Shown here: positions 26,301 to 35,400 of the stretch, piece after piece
Numbering within the stretch: position 1 is the first letter of the stretch
How the letters are laid out: every line of letters starts with the position of its first letter
Source of the DNA: Saprospiraceae bacterium
Lineage (GTDB): Bacteria > Bacteroidota > Bacteroidia > Chitinophagales > Saprospiraceae
Assembly: GCA_020629315.1 (NCBI GenBank)
Contig: JAHDDO010000010.1
Span: 62,821-106,200, forward strand
Length of the DNA: 43,380 bases
Reading direction: 5' to 3'
Notes under the pieces: model-generated
The model's input: only the letters and a program-made list of their open reading frames with translations
What the model was told of the DNA's origin: nothing
Database searches by the model: none
Translations under genes and position numbers: made by a program

Positions 26301-29300
26301 TATGGAGTGACTATTATTGATAATGTAAACCCTGAAGTAAATTGTATTCAAGCGGCAACGGTACAAATTGACCCAAGCGGCTTATTAGATTTTGAAGCAG
26401 ATGCTTCTGTCTTCGTTGAATCATTTTCGGATAATTGTCCTGGGACTAGTTTCAGTTTTGAACCAGAAATATTTAATTGTGATGATCTAGGAACAGAGCA
26501 ATTATTGCAAGTAACTATAGAAGATGCTAGTGGGAATATTGATTTTTGCCAAACGATCGTAAATATTCGGCCATTTGATTTAGAATTAGGTTTTTCTTCA
26601 GGTCTTTGTATTGGCGATACCTTACAATTATTCAGTAATATTCCAGAGCCACCATTAGATGATGCGTACCAATATAGTTGGACGGGCCCTAATAACTTTG
26701 TTTCTAATGAAGAAGAACCATTCATCATAAGTCCTGATGCTAGTTACTCAGGTACTTATGTGCTTGAGGTAATGGGTTTCAATGGGTGCTTTACTTCCTC
26801 TTCAATAGAGGTGTTAGTAGAGCAATTGTCGGATCCAGTATTAGAAACGAATAATCAGAATATTTGCAAGGGCGAAACCATACTTTTAAGTACAACCAGT
26901 TATACAGGTTTGGTCGAATACTTTTGGTATGAAGGAGTGCCCCCTTCGGGTATTTTAATCGAACAAACCAATACGCCTGTGATAGAAGTAGATCCAGTAG
27001 CAGGTGATCATCAATATTATGTAATAGTAGAGGGAACAGAATGTACATCTAATGCATCTAGTGTTTTAGAGGTATCTGTTGTGGACAAACCGGATGCTAC
27101 AGTAAATGACTTTTTTATAAATGTTTGTCAAGGTGAATCGATACTATTTTCTTCACCAGATTTCGACCCAGATTATAATTACCAATGGATCGGACCGAAC
27201 GGCTACATGGGATCCGGCCAGTTCCCCGAAGGTATAGAAGAGGCCGATGAGTCAAACCAAGGCACCTATAGTCTATTTGTAGAAGACACTGGATGTTTGT
27301 CAGATACCACATCCTTTCAAGTGACAGTGTTTGCTAAACCTATTACGCCTATAATAAATGGGGAGTCTTTGATTTGTGAAGAGGCCACTTTCTTTTTGAG
27401 TGTAAGTAATATTACAAATGCAGACCAGTATATATGGTTTAAGGATGGGGTATTGTTCAATACAATAAATGGCAGTAATAGTATAATGGTAGAAGATGCC
27501 TCTTCAAGTTTAAGTGGCGCTTGGCAGGTGATTGCAAAGGAAGGGAATTGTGAGTCAGATTTATCCGAGAGCTTTACTGTCAATGTAGAAGCACAGATTC
27601 CACTAGGAGCCAGCAATGAGGGACCAGTATGTATTGGTGATTCCGTCCAATTGAATGCCACGTTTGTGCCGGATGCTAGTTATCTATGGAACTCGCCAAA
27701 CAATGAAAGTTTTAGTGGCCAAAGACCAAAAGTCCCCGCCATTGAAGGCGAATATAGTGTTACAGTAACATCCTCCACTGGATGTACTAATGAAGCAAAT
27801 ACCTTTGTCGATGTGGTTGAAGCACCTACGATTACTTCTGTTTCGAACAGTGCGCCGGATTGTGTGATGGGAACAACGGATATCCAGTTTTTTGCAACGG
27901 TTTTCCCGCCTGGTTCTTATACCTATGAATGGACAGGGCCGAATAATTTTAGCTCAGATGAAGAAAGCCCCATCATAACAGCGGCCAGTACCCTGGATAA
28001 TGGGGTATATAGTTTACGAGTATTTAGTGGGAGTTGTCCATCTGAATGGGTAAATACCACGGTAAATATGACTGGCAGTCCTTCGGAGCCGATCATATTA
28101 GATATCGGCAATGTGTGTGAAGGAGATGATTTTGTGTTAGAAACTAATTTCTCTTTACAAGAAGACTGTGCATTCAGATGGCAGACCCCAACGGGTATAG
28201 TGGAGAATCAAACAGGTACGCTTTCCATTTTTAATGCAAGCTCACTTAACACTGGAAATTATAGAGTCACAGTATTTAAAGAAGGCTGTTCTTCAGCAAG
28301 TTCTCAAGATTATTTTGTTCAGGTCAATGCTATTCCTATTCCACCAATTATTACAGGTACTGATGAAGTCTGCGAGGGGGGTACAATACTTTTAGAGGTG
28401 TTAAATGAGCAGGGCAATCTCGAATGGATGGGGCCAGATAATTTCACTAATCAGGTAAACATTGTGGAGATTCCGGATGCTGAACAAGAAAATGAAGGTT
28501 TATATACAGTTACTTTAGAAGTGAATGGTTGCGTATCTGATCCTTCGGCCCCGTTTGACGTCGAAATTCTTGCACACCCAGATCCGCCAATTTTACCCAT
28601 AGTATTTGATACCGTTTGTATGACAGTGGCTAATGAGTGGGAGTATTGCCTTGACCCTACTAACATAGACAGTTTTGATGTCGTAGAAGTCTATATGGCC
28701 ATCGATGATAGTTTTCTGACCACTATTGGTCCTAATGGCTGCTTTAGTTTTGACCTTTTAGCAAATGGTGCAGAGGATGTAGGCTTTTATTTTATATCTA
28801 CCAAGGATGATTGTATTTCAGATCAATCTTCATTAATTAATGTACACATATTTGATGATGTATCTCTAGTTGCTGAAATTGTATCAGACTCCATTTATTT
28901 GTGTGATTCTGTGTTGTTTGATTTGCAAGCCATAGTGCCATCAGACGAAATAAATATCGAATGGATTGGTCTTCAAGAAGAAATCCAAATCAAAGACTCA
29001 GTTTCTCTTTTTACCGATGTAACTTTTTCCGAAAAAGGAGTATACAATATTGTTTTACTTAGCCGACATAATAGGTGTGGATTGATTGGTTCCGATACTT
29101 TGCAGGTCGTTTATGAAGATGATATTCAAGCAAATGGTGATGTAATTTTTATGGATCTGGAATCTACTAGAGAGCTCAATATTTTTGCTAATGATGTATC
29201 GGTTAATGCGTATACAGCTAATCTGATTTTTGATGGGGTAACTATTGAAAGTGAGTTAAATGAAAATGGACTCATAATTACGACTGATAATCGCTTCCTA

Positions 29301-29663
29301 GGTCGAGATAGTATTAAGTATGAAATATGTAGTAATGAGTGTCCTAATATATGCAGTCAGGCAGTTGTTATTGTGAGTGTAGGAGATGAGGAGGATTGTT
29401 TTGTTTCGAATGTTATTACACCCAATGGAGATGGGTATAATGATACTTTCGAAATTCCTTGTCTGAATACTCCTCTTTATGAAAATAATCAAGTTATCAT
29501 CTTTAACCAATGGGGTGATGAAGTGTTTCGTGCTCAACCATATGTAAATGATTGGGCTGGTGAATTTAATGGATCGCTATTGCCGTCAGGGACATATTTC
29601 TATGTTATTGACTTCAATGGGGAACGAGAACCCATTCAAGGATTTTTAATCTTACAGGAATGA
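23379..29663 (+). CDS. Giant secreted HYR/Ig-like repeat protein with type B T9SS C-terminal domain (CHU_C type)
   Basis: A 2094-residue exported protein. A signal peptide (about 1-20, LCLLFLPCWVAAS) is followed by Cys-rich HYR-like repeats (about 30-1065; ASDCAGNTGSCATFINITDG is typical). About ten Ig/PKD-like repeats follow (about 1066-1918), each starting with a VCxGD or similar Cys and a WTGPNNF-type strand and ending GTYVLEV...C. A cadherin-like module comes next, with the gliding-motility type B sorting domain from about 2005 (NVITPNGDGYNDTFEIP ... GTYFYVIDFNG). Type B tails need T9SS and usually a PorP/SprF partner; the next gene, overlapping by 4 nt, is exactly that. A surface adhesin like SprB in role is plausible inference. 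Sequence-level Ig repeats are divergent, not recent duplications. Confidence 0.95.
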   Translation: MSKGIRYSLCLLFLPCWVAASSMYYTAEDSIAPVIITEATGLTIDCDENTESAFGDWYNNAGGLEAEDDSGQFTIGQTLDFLDALDSLSMGTEGQCGNNVFLPIGFFALDECGNSSDTSIAIFATFDILKPEVITPAQDAEFNCVFGIQDSLENWLQNTAGAEASDLCGGVTWEDYIWNDSAGNNGFGKLSEPTNIEIDRSDCDWSVTVSFFVRDDCENLSVTTGQFSIIDTQAPIVDPVPVDLTVQCDAVPPLNSYRILDGCDGEIAGEILEISSQGDDPDSCDYYEYQISRKWVFVDNCGNMDSMFQAIMVIDTFAPEISFQNSISVSCTENLDDASIFFEVVSECSQVFIEYVDGTFSDNVCVDEFDRQWTITDVCGNSFQFDQNIQLQDNEDPLITGFPDDLILNCTDISQINDELAAWVDDLGMSMAIDACTEINAFAAMPGSYDINDPTSFPGEAIRLTFDNICEEVVEGVMYEQIADFIFFDGCGNAVSAQGMVRIIDEDEPVFVSCPEDVEVLLDSEECVEVLNFDVPSATDICSQYPSMVLDTASQLISSSSPGDASVLVDSIQFTFGPYADDLDQEELGEIQILFNNVDANSQEEFFIIEIEGTVVDSTPILSIECSDTLYTLALPDSSLWSSWMADNKIDILLRPFTPIQEVLGINDVCPGARVDMYAQLPTRKNLDLNYSYRINDGESNISSEGSNLILSFEPGVHSIQFLASDCAGNTGSCATFINITDGVPPEIVCPSDVSIFVDEDQCSADFILETDFIYSDNCLSPNITQGTSPETQEEALLQFNYDENADLFFANDVVFEVAVAPLEGRLYEPAVRLEYLADFSQGGSFELFSEDGTLLTSFGTNNSCEVQQTSNVTLASEDFENWISDGQVSFTLITNGNVLPCDTVRVDNTDGLSFARLTLTYQEIFPVYEITGDTTLQGVLSNINEPANFDLPVGNYNVVYQVEDNSSNMAVCEYGVTIIDNVNPEVNCIQAATVQIDPSGLLDFEADASVFVESFSDNCPGTSFSFEPEIFNCDDLGTEQLLQVTIEDASGNIDFCQTIVNIRPFDLELGFSSGLCIGDTLQLFSNIPEPPLDDAYQYSWTGPNNFVSNEEEPFIISPDASYSGTYVLEVMGFNGCFTSSSIEVLVEQLSDPVLETNNQNICKGETILLSTTSYTGLVEYFWYEGVPPSGILIEQTNTPVIEVDPVAGDHQYYVIVEGTECTSNASSVLEVSVVDKPDATVNDFFINVCQGESILFSSPDFDPDYNYQWIGPNGYMGSGQFPEGIEEADESNQGTYSLFVEDTGCLSDTTSFQVTVFAKPITPIINGESLICEEATFFLSVSNITNADQYIWFKDGVLFNTINGSNSIMVEDASSSLSGAWQVIAKEGNCESDLSESFTVNVEAQIPLGASNEGPVCIGDSVQLNATFVPDASYLWNSPNNESFSGQRPKVPAIEGEYSVTVTSSTGCTNEANTFVDVVEAPTITSVSNSAPDCVMGTTDIQFFATVFPPGSYTYEWTGPNNFSSDEESPIITAASTLDNGVYSLRVFSGSCPSEWVNTTVNMTGSPSEPIILDIGNVCEGDDFVLETNFSLQEDCAFRWQTPTGIVENQTGTLSIFNASSLNTGNYRVTVFKEGCSSASSQDYFVQVNAIPIPPIITGTDEVCEGGTILLEVLNEQGNLEWMGPDNFTNQVNIVEIPDAEQENEGLYTVTLEVNGCVSDPSAPFDVEILAHPDPPILPIVFDTVCMTVANEWEYCLDPTNIDSFDVVEVYMAIDDSFLTTIGPNGCFSFDLLANGAEDVGFYFISTKDDCISDQSSLINVHIFDDVSLVAEIVSDSIYLCDSVLFDLQAIVPSDEINIEWIGLQEEIQIKDSVSLFTDVTFSEKGVYNIVLLSRHNRCGLIGSDTLQVVYEDDIQANGDVIFMDLESTRELNIFANDVSVNAYTANLIFDGVTIESELNENGLIITTDNRFLGRDSIKYEICSNECPNICSQAVVIVSVGDEEDCFVSNVITPNGDGYNDTFEIPCLNTPLYENNQVIIFNQWGDEVFRAQPYVNDWAGEFNGSLLPSGTYFYVIDFNGEREPIQGFLILQE
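26574..29130 (+). repeat. Protein-coding array of about ten Ig/PKD-like repeats
   Basis: Within the 2094-residue protein, units of about 80-90 residues each begin near a conserved Cys (for example NICKGE, NVCQGE, PVCIGD, NVCEGD, EVCEGG) and contain W-x-GPNNF-like strands and a G-x-Y-x-x-x-V closing strand before a second Cys. Units have diverged at the DNA level. Confidence 0.75.
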
Positions 29664-30607
29664 GACGGATTTTGACAATCATATGTTTATTATCTGCCTG
29701 TGGCATATTTGCGCAGCAAGAAATATTAAATACCCAATTTGGTTATAATAAGTTAGCCTATAACCCTGCCTATGCGGGTATCGAAGGATACACTACTTTA
29801 ACTAGTATAGTAAGAGATCAATGGAACGGAATACCTGGAGCTCCTGAAAACCAATTAATTTCTGCATCCATTCCACTTCGCGGGCAACGTGTTGGACTTG
29901 GATTTGTCGCTTCTAGATATGCAATAGGAATACAAGAGCGGTTAAACTTCAGGGCTATTTACGCATATAGATTTACGGTAGGTCCAGGTGTTCTTAGTCT
30001 AGGACTTGAAGCGTCGAGTCGTCGATATAATACAGACTTCACAGACGATCGTTTATTAGCTATTGATGGTTTTGATCAAGATCCGAGTCTTATTTTTGAA
30101 AAGGTATCCCTGTTTACTTTTAATGTAGGTACCGGCGTATACTACCGAACACAAGGATTTTATTTTGGAATTTCAGCACCACGGCTATTCAACCCTTCTT
30201 TTGACAACGAGCAGCGATCTACAATAACAAAAGAAGAGCGTCATTATTATGTAGCAGTAGGAAATCTATTTGACCTAAGAAGTGATTGGGATTTAAATAC
30301 GCAAATACTATTTAAAGCCGCTGAAAATGCACCTTATGATATTGATCTGCAAGCTGGGTTGATCTATAAAAACGACTATCATATTGGTTTGAATTATAGG
30401 TTTGGTGGCAATACAGAAAGCCTAGGAGAGTCTATTGCAATTTTATTTGGGATACAGCCGCTGGATCCTTTGTTTTTTGGGTTCTCCTATGATTTTACCT
30501 TATCAACGCTTAGACGTTATGATACGGGTTCTTTGGAGGCTATGATTCAGTATAGTTTTGGCAAGAAAAAACAATCAGAAAAGATAATTAATCCACGTTA
30601 TTTTTAA
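29660..30607 (+). CDS. PorP/SprF family type IX secretion system outer-membrane protein
   Basis: A 315-residue outer-membrane beta-barrel family protein. It has a signal peptide (MRRILTIICLLSACGIFAQQ) and the family start QFGYNKLAYNPAYAGIEGY, then SIVRDQWNGIPGAPENQ and alternating strand segments to a C-terminal barrel strand (EAMIQYSFGKKK). SprF-type proteins are needed for export or surface retention of specific type B T9SS substrates. Its ATG overlaps the stop of the 2094-residue gene (ATGA), so the pair is translationally coupled and the upstream protein is the likely client. The next gene starts one base after its stop. Confidence 0.96.
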   Translation: MRRILTIICLLSACGIFAQQEILNTQFGYNKLAYNPAYAGIEGYTTLTSIVRDQWNGIPGAPENQLISASIPLRGQRVGLGFVASRYAIGIQERLNFRAIYAYRFTVGPGVLSLGLEASSRRYNTDFTDDRLLAIDGFDQDPSLIFEKVSLFTFNVGTGVYYRTQGFYFGISAPRLFNPSFDNEQRSTITKEERHYYVAVGNLFDLRSDWDLNTQILFKAAENAPYDIDLQAGLIYKNDYHIGLNYRFGGNTESLGESIAILFGIQPLDPLFFGFSYDFTLSTLRRYDTGSLEAMIQYSFGKKKQSEKIINPRYF

Positions 30608-30608
30608 A

Positions 30609-32288
30609 ATGAAGTCTAGGGTCTACGCATATATTGCTTTACTATGTTTATTTGTTCAAGCTCTTGAAGCCCAACAAATTAATCTTGAGGTACTCAGTGA
30701 GGTAAGACTTTTTAATGAAGAAGTTATTAATACCGCCGGTCTTGAGTTTTCTCCAAGCTATTGGAAGGATAACATTATCTATGTTCATAGTAGCCAAGCT
30801 AAGAATGACATTGACCCTAATATAAATGAGCCTTATTTTGATCTCAAATTTGCTGCCGTAGGGACGGGGTCGAGTCTTGATCGATCGGCTTTTCTCCCGA
30901 AAAAGATTAATTCGCCATTTCATGAAGGACAAGCATGTTTCGATGCCAGAGGCAACTTGTACTTCACCAGTGACAATTATAACAATGATAACCTTGTAAA
31001 AGATCTAACAGGTACAGCTCATTTGCAGATATATACTATTTCTCAAATTGATGGGCAATGGGGCGAAAAGGAAAAGTGGTACCATTGTACTTCAGATCAT
31101 TCTTTTGCCCATCCTACTGTAACACCTACCGCTGACACCTTGGTATTTGCTTCAGATATGAAGGAGTCGGGATCAGATATGGACCTGTACTACTCAGTAC
31201 GTATAGGGGCTGTTTGGTCCACACCTAAGGCGCTTGATTCTATAAATAGTAACGCCAATGATTGGTTTCCACATTATCATAATGGGTACCTATATTTTGC
31301 ATCGGATAGGGACAATGAATACGGAATGGCGGATTTGGATGTTTATGTGGCCTCGTTCAAAAATGGTGTTATAGGAATGCCAGTTAAATTACCTGAGCCA
31401 TTTAATTCTGGCTTTGACGATTTTGGATTTATTGTAAATCAAGAGGGGACATCGGGGTATTTGTCGAGTAATAGAACGGGAGGTAAAGGCAAAGATGATA
31501 TATATCGATGGGAAGCTGATACTAGTATTTATGCAGCAGAAGAAATTCCTTTGCATACTCTTTCTCTTCGAAATACATCCAATATAGGTCAGAGTATTCC
31601 TATTAGTATACGTTGGACCTCGATAGAAGACATTCCAATAAATAAGTTTGACGAATGGGAAGTGATAGGCAATAAACTGCAATTTGATTTGGCAGATATT
31701 ACCTTTCAAAATAGTCTTGATACCTTCCTTATTAATAATAATCTTGATTTATCCTTTTTAGGAGATCAGTTTTTTCATTACGAAGTGAAGTCGAGTGCTA
31801 TCAATCCATATGAGAACATTGCCTTCATTCGAAGTTCTGATACACTTTCCTTTCAATTATCTAAGAAAGTAGAAGAAATAAAAATTATACCTAAGAAGAA
31901 AGTTACCATTCTAGACGTCCCGGTTGAGAAAGGTACAGTAATAGTATTCAATAATATATACTACGCATTTAATAGTGCTGAACTTCAAGCGGGTGCTCAA
32001 CAAGAACTAGATCTTTTGGCTAAAGCCATGATAGAGGATAGCAGTATAAAAGTCCAACTGTCAGCACATACAGATGCTAGGGGAACAGAGTCTGCAAATC
32101 AAATTCTTTCAGACAAACGTGCAGCTAGCGCAAAAGCATATTTAGTTTCTAAAGGAATATTATCGAATAGGATCTATACAGTGGGCTTTGGAGAATCTCG
32201 CCTTCGAAACCATTGCGATGATGGTGTTTCTTGCACTGAGGATGAGCATAGGTACAATAGACGTACTGAAGTCAAGATATTAGAATGA
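30609..32288 (+). CDS. PD40 beta-propeller and OmpA peptidoglycan-binding protein
   Basis: A 559-residue envelope protein with a signal peptide (ending VQALEAQQ) and PD40/WD40-like propeller blades about 55-300 (ACFDARGNLYFTSDN, TADTLVFASDMKESGSDMD, NGYLYFASDRDNEYGMADLD, TSGYLSSNRTGGKGKDDIY). A linker region precedes the OmpA domain at about 440-559 (YYAFNSAELQAGAQQELD, SAHTDARGTESANQILSDKRA), which binds peptidoglycan. Such proteins accompany PorP/SprF in many Bacteroidota and may tether the secretion complex to the cell wall. It is the third gene of the coupled trio. An extra CxxxxxSCTE pair near the C terminus could form a disulphide. Confidence 0.94.
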   Translation: MKSRVYAYIALLCLFVQALEAQQINLEVLSEVRLFNEEVINTAGLEFSPSYWKDNIIYVHSSQAKNDIDPNINEPYFDLKFAAVGTGSSLDRSAFLPKKINSPFHEGQACFDARGNLYFTSDNYNNDNLVKDLTGTAHLQIYTISQIDGQWGEKEKWYHCTSDHSFAHPTVTPTADTLVFASDMKESGSDMDLYYSVRIGAVWSTPKALDSINSNANDWFPHYHNGYLYFASDRDNEYGMADLDVYVASFKNGVIGMPVKLPEPFNSGFDDFGFIVNQEGTSGYLSSNRTGGKGKDDIYRWEADTSIYAAEEIPLHTLSLRNTSNIGQSIPISIRWTSIEDIPINKFDEWEVIGNKLQFDLADITFQNSLDTFLINNNLDLSFLGDQFFHYEVKSSAINPYENIAFIRSSDTLSFQLSKKVEEIKIIPKKKVTILDVPVEKGTVIVFNNIYYAFNSAELQAGAQQELDLLAKAMIEDSSIKVQLSAHTDARGTESANQILSDKRAASAKAYLVSKGILSNRIYTVGFGESRLRNHCDDGVSCTEDEHRYNRRTEVKILE

Positions 32289-32494
32289 CATATTGCATAT
32301 TTTTAGTATGTTTAATAATAACATATATAATAAATTACATATAGCGAAAATGTGTAATATATTAATTAACTTTGCAATATTCCATTCGACCGATTTTCAG
32401 AAATTATAGCAATTTCCTGTCTAGGGCTATGCCTAGACCCCTTTACCCATTTACAGTAAGGTAATTTTTACAATTAATCTTAACCGTAGGTCTT
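32289..32494 (+). other. AT-rich leader before the giant DUF11 gene
   Basis: This 206-nt gap has no coding sequence. It holds a -7 box (32367-32374) and a perfect 7-bp hairpin GTCTAGG/CCTAGAC (32419-32425 with 32432-32438, loop GCTATG), about 57 nt before the ATG. No terminator follows the OmpA gene, so read-through from the upstream trio is possible. Confidence 0.5.
32367..32374 (+). promoter_or_regulatory. Possible -7 promoter box for the giant DUF11 gene
   Basis: TAACTTTG matches TAnnTTTG and lies 120 nt before the ATG at 32495. No convincing -33 element is seen. If used, it makes a leader of about 115 nt that contains the hairpin at 32419-32438. Confidence 0.4.
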
Positions 32495-35400
32495 ATGGGT
32501 ATTTTGCGTTTTTTTATTTGCATAATTAGTGTTCTAACTTTTCCGCTTTTTCTTGGAGCCAGTGTTTCTAATGGAAATATATTAAAAGAACTTCAAAAGC
32601 AGGTCGAGTTAGCTGACTGTGATTCGGAGTTTTCAGCGGAGCAAGAATACGTATTTGCTAAAGAGGAATTTTTGGATTGGCTCAAGCGAGAAAGAATAAG
32701 TGAAAGCAACTCACAACGAATGATGAGTCCAGGTTGTCCTAATATCCAAATAGTTGATATGCGTGGAACTGCTGGCTTTCCACAAACAGACCTATTAAAC
32801 GTATGCGGTGATCCTGATACCTTATCCCTCTTAATATTCACAGATGATCCTGGCGAAATCAAAGGCTTTGAAATGACTGTCAATATGGTGTCAGGCATGC
32901 GTTATGCTGGTTTTGAAGATACCCATTTTGGTGGATGCACATCACTTTCGAATGCAGACCCTGACATTAATAATCCTGCCTTCGTAGCTTCAGGTTTGAC
33001 ATGTGAGGATTTATTTGTTGCAAATATTGGAGTGACGGCGGATTGTTCTGTTGACTTGGTAAACAATGAATACCTAATAGAGGTCGAATATAGTTTTACC
33101 TACTTCGACCCTTCTGGAGCCATATTTAAATGTAGTGGTTCTGAAATCGTTGATAATGACTTTAATGGGGCTATGAAAGTTCCTGTCCTAAATATATTTA
33201 ATCCTAGTCCGGTTGATGTTACTGTTAAAGAGCTAGGTGCTCCAGCATGTCAAACTTTTAATGTTTCTCAAGATGGTTTGCAGGCCTACCTGAATGAATT
33301 TGAATTAGCTGTATGCGGCGTTGATTTGGGGCCAGATAGCCCATTGAGTGTTACATCATGGACAGCCAACGGGGTAGACCTTTTAGGAGGTGCCGTATAT
33401 GATGATGTGGATATGAGTTTAACCACTTCAGTTGGTGCACCGCATTTTCCAGGTAACATTGCACCGAACCCCGCTGATGAACGAATGAATACAGATGAAA
33501 GAGTCAAAATTGAGATTTGTTATGAGGTAGCCAATTGTCCATCTGGGTCGGATATTCCATTAAATTACAAAGCTAGCTATGGTTGTTTTGATGAGGTATG
33601 TCAAGTGGCGAATAAAAGCACATTTTTGAAAGTTAGGCCTGTGGGTTCTGCACTTCCAGAGATTTCAGCATCATTGGAAAACGGAATTACGATATGTGGA
33701 GAGGATGCTAGTGTGGTTGCTACTATCCTTAATCCTAATTTGGATACCGAACAAAATGTATATACAGACCTTAGCTTAGGCTTCCAAGCCTGTGGCATGG
33801 AGCAGATTATGGTAACCGATGTACAAGTTAATGGTGTATCGGTACCTCCTGTTTACGAAGTTTTAGGTGATGATGTAGAAATAAGTTTAGCAATGAATCT
33901 TGATCCTACTATTGGATTAGTTGATTATGATGGTGACGGATTTTTTGATGATTTACCAGGAGAATCCGCTCCTTTAAATGTTGAAGTAAAATTTGGTATC
34001 GCCTGTGGAGTGGGTGGACCGTATGGAGGATCTGATTGTCCAACGATCTCTTGTGAGAATGTTCAATTTTATATTCGAGGTAAAACAAATTGTGGAAACA
34101 CATTTAAAGCCTTTCCGCCAACGGGTGAATTTAATTTACAATATGGCCAGATAGATGTAAGTAATCCTAATGAAGTAGACTTGAATAACTCTGGGTCAGT
34201 AGTAGGGTATAATTTCGGAAAATTCAGTAATGATGGAGCGCCATTGAACGGCACAAATTCGTCTACACAAGAAATAGAATTCTGCTACGAGTTTGCTTCA
34301 GAGAATATTAATGAATGTCCAAGCGGTCCAAATACGAAATTTGTAATGCAAATAGCTGGAGCTGCTAAGTTTATTAGTGATTTTGAAGTGGTCCCAGGAT
34401 CCGCTATGTATTCAGAAGATGGAGGGGCCTACATGAGTGTTGATGATGCATTAGTAGATTGGATGTTATTGGATGACTCAAATGCAGAATTAACAATAAA
34501 TGGAGGTAGTACAGCAAATATACTTTGCTATAAAGTACAGTTAGAATTGGATGATTGCTCTTGCGGACCTGCTCAATTTTTGTCTGTCACTCAGCAAGTC
34601 GTTTCTACTTGCTCAGATTGTGAACCTGATTGTGACATTGTTAAAGCTTGTCGAAATACCTTATTCAGAGTTGACCCAGAATGTAATAATTGCCCATGCT
34701 TGGCTAGATATCATCATGAACGTTCTGATAGAGTAAATTTTGGATATTCAGATAAGTCAATGACTACTCGATTAACACGGGATGAAGTTCCTGCAGCCGA
34801 TATTAGACGATTTATGCCAGGGGATACTTTGGAACACTGGGGGCATGTAGAGATCTTGAGTGAAGAAATTTTGAATGATCCGATCTTATGGACTTTTAAT
34901 TGGAATTTTTATCCATTGGGAGGTTCTTATACTACGGCAGATAAATTGCCATTAGCTATGGATGGTACAGCTTCTGTTTTGGATGAAATAAGAGTTGAGA
35001 ATCCAGATGGTACCATTCACACAGTTGACTTTTCAAGTTTGGCTGATTGTATGGCCAGTGGGACCAGAAGTAATTACAATAGTTATAATTCAAATATAGG
35101 GGATTATCCATGGTTAGCCCATACTGGAGAAGGAAGAGATTGCACAGGGGCATGGGGAAATAGCCATGACGGTTATGATAACAATTACATAAATATCCAG
35201 CTCTACAATTTTGAGCGGATGAAGATGTGTAATGATGAAAATCCGGCCATTGGTACTAGAGATACTTGGGGAGATGGTGATTGCTTAACCGCATTTATTG
35301 ACACCTATGATATTGTTCTAGGATCGAATATTCACTTTAAATGGCATGTGCCATTAATTAAAAACCATTACAGAGAACAAGCGAAAATATTAGGGGTTGC

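Noticed and set aside
34551..34736. 61-residue plus-strand frame inside the giant gene
   Set aside because: It is out of register with the giant frame, which stays open and coding through this interval.
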